NCBI GenBank assembly: GCA_937958475.1
Contig: CALFXR010000038.1
Coordinates: 1 to 7,788, forward strand
Length of the DNA: 7,788 nucleotides
Direction: 5' to 3'
Source of the DNA: an uncultured Mesorhizobium sp.
GTDB taxonomy: Bacteria > Pseudomonadota > Alphaproteobacteria > Rhizobiales > Rhizobiaceae
The position numbers were made by a program, and so were the translations under genes. Numbering within the stretch: position 1 is the stretch's first letter; every line of letters starts with the position of its first letter. The notes under the pieces were generated by a model, which had not been told where the DNA came from, made no database searches, and saw only the letters and a program-made list of their open reading frames with translations. Positions 5,451 through 7,788 of the stretch are shown piece by piece.

Positions 5451-6389
5451 ATGCCGACCATCGTGAGAATACCGCGCAAGAACCATCTCGACCTCGCACA
5501 GCGTATCCTGGAAGTCGCGCGCCAGCAGGGCATGCGCCCGGGCGCGCACCTGCCCGAGCAGCATCTGGCGACGCTGTGCAATGTCTCGCGCACGCCCATC
5601 CGCGCCGCCCTGAAGGTGCTCGCCGACAAGGGCGTGGTGGCGCGGCAGGACGATGCGGGATACCGCCTCGCCGTGGATCTGTCGTCGCCGGCCGACTTCG
5701 ATTCCGGCCTGCCCCGCGCCGAGGAGGCGACGCTCGCCGACGCCATACTGCGCGACCGCGCAGCGCGGCGGCTGGGCGGCACGATTACCGTGACCGAACT
5801 GATGCGCCGGTACAATGCCGACCGCCGAACGGTACTAAAAGCGGTAATAAGTCTCAACGATGACGATATCCTGCAGCGCGCGCCGGGCCAGTCATGGTTT
5901 TTCCGCCCCATCCCCGACAGCCCGCAGGCGATCGCCGCGAGCTTCGAGTACCGGCTGCTGCTCGAGCCGGCCGCCATCCTGGTGCCCGGCTTCCATCTCG
6001 ACGGCGTGAAGGCGGCGTCGCTGCGGCAGGGCATGGATGCGCTGCTCTCGCGTCCCGACAGCGAGTTCGACACGCGCGAGTTCCACAGGCTCGACATCGA
6101 GTTCCACAGGCTGATCGCCCAGGGTTGCGCCAACCCCTTCATCGCCGATGCGCTGAACGGCCATCTCAGGCTGCGCGAGCTTCCCGGCCAGGGCGGTGGC
6201 GTCAACGTCTTTCGCCTGCGCCAGTCGACCCAGGAACACCTCGGCATTCTGGACAACCTGGAGGCCCGCCAGTATGAGGTGGCCGCCGATCTTCTGAAGG
6301 TGCATCTGAGGCTTTCGGGCAACCAGCGCCCGCAGGCGGCAAATCGCGGCTCTCCGCCCCTTCTGGGCATGATCCGCCGCCTGGTTTGA
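5451..6389 (+). CDS. GntR-family regulator with FCD domain and apparent second winged helix
   Basis: A 312-residue cytoplasmic transcription factor, probably controlling both divergent transcripts. Residues 12-75 form a GntR winged helix, with recognition region NVSRTPIRAALKVLADKGVV (44-63) and a wing ending in GYRLA. Residues 91-152 look like a second winged helix, with LADAILRDRA, then TVTELMRRYNADRRTVLKAV (113-132) and a wing-like GQSWFFRP (146-153). Residues about 165-288 match an FCD ligand-sensing domain, with putative metal ligands D215, H219, H263 and H285. This is longer than the 220-250 residues usual for the FadR/VanR branch, and the extra length is the second helix-turn-helix. FCD regulators respond to small metabolites, often carboxylates or amino-acid-like compounds, and bind palindromes as dimers; a suitable dyad lies about 80 bases upstream. 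The stop is 7 bases before the downstream glycosyltransferase start, so the two are co-transcribed. The effector cannot be read from sequence. Confidence 0.92.
   Translation: MPTIVRIPRKNHLDLAQRILEVARQQGMRPGAHLPEQHLATLCNVSRTPIRAALKVLADKGVVARQDDAGYRLAVDLSSPADFDSGLPRAEEATLADAILRDRAARRLGGTITVTELMRRYNADRRTVLKAVISLNDDDILQRAPGQSWFFRPIPDSPQAIAASFEYRLLLEPAAILVPGFHLDGVKAASLRQGMDALLSRPDSEFDTREFHRLDIEFHRLIAQGCANPFIADALNGHLRLRELPGQGGGVNVFRLRQSTQEHLGILDNLEARQYEVAADLLKVHLRLSGNQRPQAANRGSPPLLGMIRRLV
6077..6112 (+). repeat. Short in-frame direct repeat in the FCD coding region
   Basis: CGAGTTCCACAGGCT occurs at 6077-6091 and again at 6098-6112, a 21-base period that keeps frame. It encodes EFHRL twice (residues 210-214 and 217-221), around the putative metal ligands D215 and H219. 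It could be a small local duplication or simply a helix with repeated residues and identical codon choice. Confidence 0.6.
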
Positions 6390-6396
6390 CGAGGAT

Positions 6397-7701
6397 GTGT
6401 TGAAGATCGACCGCCCGCCGACGATCGCGCTCTTCCCCGAAGCTTCCTTCGGCGCGGCCCTCAACTGCGTCGGCATCGCCCAGGCGCTGCGCGACCGCGG
6501 CGCCCGGCCGGTCTTCATCTGCCACGGCGGCTTTTCGGGCGTCTTCGCCGACTACGGTTTCCAGGAATACCACCTGCCGGCCGCCGATACGCCGAGCGAC
6601 ACGCACAGCTACTGGCAGGACTTCATCAAGCGCCACCTGCCGCATTTCGACATGAGCCCGGTCGATCAGATCGAGACCTACGTCGCGCCGACCTGGGAGG
6701 CGATCGTCGATACCGCCGTCGATGCGGAGGCGCCGCTACGCCAGCTTCTCGCCCGCATCCGGCCCGACGCCGTCGTTCTCGACAACGTGGTCATGTTTCC
6801 CGCGATCGCGACCGCCGGCTGCCCGTGGGTACGTGTGGTCTCCTGTGCCGAGACCGAGCTGCCCGACCCGGCCGTTCCGCCCTATCTTTCCGGGCTCGCC
6901 GCCGCGGACCAGGCAGGGCGCCGCGCCTTCGAGGCGCGCTATCTCGCCGCGACCGAGAAGGTGCATGCGCGCTTCAACGCCTTCCGCGCCGAGACGGGGC
7001 TGAAGCCGCTGCCGCGCGGCCTGTTCCTGGAGGCGTCGCCCAGTCTCAACCTGCTGCTGACCCCGTCGATCGTGAAGTACGAGCGCAAGGCGCCCCTCGA
7101 CCCCGAGCGCTTCGTCTATCTCGAAGGCTGCGTGCGCTCCGAAGCGCCGTTCCAGATCCCCGACTTCCCGCGCAACCAGGGACCGCTGGTCTATGTCAGC
7201 TTCGGTAGCCTGGGCGCGCTCGATGTCGGCTTGATGCAGCGCATGCTCGACGTCTTCGCCCGGCTGCCTGCGCGCTTCCTGGTCAATGTCGGCGGCATGC
7301 GCGACGCCTATGCCGCCGTGCCCGACAATGTCCACCTCGACGCCTGGTTTCCGCAGCCCTCGGTGGTGCAGAAATCCGACCTCTTCATCCACCACGGCGG
7401 CAACAACAGTTTCTGCGAGGCGCTCTACTTCGGCACGCCGTCGCTGATCATGCCCTATTGCTGGGACGGCCACGACAACGCCCGGCGCGCCGGGGAAACC
7501 GGCGTCGGCAAATGGCTCAACCGTGCCGATTGGACACAGGAGGAGCTGTCGGCCGCCATCCTCGGCCTGCTCGGCGACACCGCGATGCGGGAGAAACTCG
7601 CCGCAAATGGCGAGATGATGCGCCGCCATCCGGGCACCGCCCGCGCCGCCGACGCCATCCTGTCGCTGGTGACGGACGTGCCGAGCAAGATGCACGGGTA
7701 G
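6397..7701 (+). CDS. GT1/YjiC-type glycosyltransferase (paralogue B), co-transcribed with the regulator
   Basis: A 434-residue GT-B glycosyltransferase clearly paralogous to the one at the left end of the window; about half of the positions look identical by eye, and more in the donor half. Shared motifs are ALFPEASFGAALN near the start, PDAVVLDN (123-130, with D129), VSFGSLG (267-273), AWFPQPSV (316-323), HHGGNNSFCE (332-341) and WDGHDNA (356-362). No signal peptide or membrane span is seen. Like its paralogue it appears to lack the catalytic His (Ala20 at that position) and has Gly358 where Gln is usual in the donor motif. The start is uncertain: the GTG at 6397 is only 2 bases from the GAGG ribosome-binding site at 6391-6394, whereas a TTG at 6400 has a more usual 5-base spacing; homology begins at about residue 9, so either is possible. 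It follows the regulator gene by 7 bases and should share its promoter. Substrates are unknown. Confidence 0.9.
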   Translation: MLKIDRPPTIALFPEASFGAALNCVGIAQALRDRGARPVFICHGGFSGVFADYGFQEYHLPAADTPSDTHSYWQDFIKRHLPHFDMSPVDQIETYVAPTWEAIVDTAVDAEAPLRQLLARIRPDAVVLDNVVMFPAIATAGCPWVRVVSCAETELPDPAVPPYLSGLAAADQAGRRAFEARYLAATEKVHARFNAFRAETGLKPLPRGLFLEASPSLNLLLTPSIVKYERKAPLDPERFVYLEGCVRSEAPFQIPDFPRNQGPLVYVSFGSLGALDVGLMQRMLDVFARLPARFLVNVGGMRDAYAAVPDNVHLDAWFPQPSVVQKSDLFIHHGGNNSFCEALYFGTPSLIMPYCWDGHDNARRAGETGVGKWLNRADWTQEELSAAILGLLGDTAMREKLAANGEMMRRHPGTARAADAILSLVTDVPSKMHG

Positions 7702-7788
7702 GACGAACTCAACTCTACCGGCGGAACGGCATCCCCCCGCGCCGACCCGGTCGCGGTGAAGGCGCCGATGGCCGGCTGGAGCCGCGGC
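7702..7788. other. Unassigned 87-base tail after the second glycosyltransferase
   Basis: No terminator with a T-tract is visible. On the minus strand a frame enters from the right edge and ends at a TAG (complement of 7715-7717), with terminal residues RRGGMPFRR. This could be the end of a convergent gene. On the plus strand an ATG at 7768, with AAGG 5 bases upstream, opens MAGWSRG to the edge. Both fragments are too short to support, so neither is called as a gene. Confidence 0.3.

Noticed and set aside
5422..5466. A 14-codon leader-like frame (MAARAGRSEPCRPS) overlapping the regulator start
   Set aside because: It has only a weak ribosome-binding site 2 bases upstream, and the same purine-rich run is explained as the regulator's own site. 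There is no attenuator structure to go with it.
5292..5564. An upstream extension of the binding-protein frame to 5564
   Set aside because: It would run through the divergent promoter region and into the regulator gene, and would bury the export signal inside the protein.
5420..6370. A 316-codon minus-strand open frame opposite the regulator
   Set aside because: It is rich in Ser and Arg with no domain pattern, and is antisense to a convincing GntR/FCD protein.
7455..7712. An 85-codon minus-strand frame at the right end
   Set aside because: It is antisense to the end of the right glycosyltransferase, with no recognisable features.
1..7788. CRISPR arrays, tRNA or rRNA genes, insertion sequences or attachment sites
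   Set aside because: I saw no repeat-spacer pattern, transposase, tRNA-like cloverleaf or terminal inverted repeats. The repeats I noticed are the regulator dyad, the intergenic hairpin, the 15-bp in-frame repeat and the paralogous gene pair.

Overview
The window is high-GC DNA with a strong preference for G/C at third codon positions, almost no non-coding space, and GTG starts alongside ATG. A GntR/FCD-type regulator sits next to a spermidine/putrescine-type ABC importer. This combination suggests an alphaproteobacterium, most likely Hyphomicrobiales (rhizobial relatives). That assignment is inferred from composition and gene style, because no rRNA or other phylogenetic marker is present.

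Layout. The window is one divergent gene cluster organised around a short AT-rich control region (about 5244-5450). Leftward (minus strand), in transcription order, run a periplasmic substrate-binding protein (5243-4182), a PotB-like permease (4075-3191), a PotC-like permease (3198-2407), a PotA-like ATPase (2410-1334) and a GT1/YjiC-type glycosyltransferase (1323-49). The last four are overlapping or nearly contiguous, so they form an operon. A further reading frame may begin just after it and leave the window at base 1. Rightward (plus strand) run a GntR-family regulator with an FCD sensor domain (5451-6389) and, 7 bases later, a second GT1-type glycosyltransferase (6397-7701). The last 87 bases cannot be assigned.

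How the parts may work together. The two glycosyltransferases are clearly paralogous and share long identical motifs. They lie at the far ends of the two divergent transcripts, one as the last gene of the importer operon and the other directly behind the regulator. The simplest reading is a regulated system in which the regulator senses a metabolite and controls both uptake of an amine-like solute and cytoplasmic glycosylation of that solute or a derivative. No polyamine catabolic gene is visible within the window. Both glycosyltransferases appear to lack the usual N-terminal catalytic histidine and the usual sugar-contacting Gln at the end of the donor motif. The regulator seems to carry two winged-helix domains, and a 32-bp imperfect palindrome overlaps the divergent promoters. 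The importer-regulator-paired-glycosyltransferase arrangement is the most interesting part of the window, and its substrate cannot be read from sequence.
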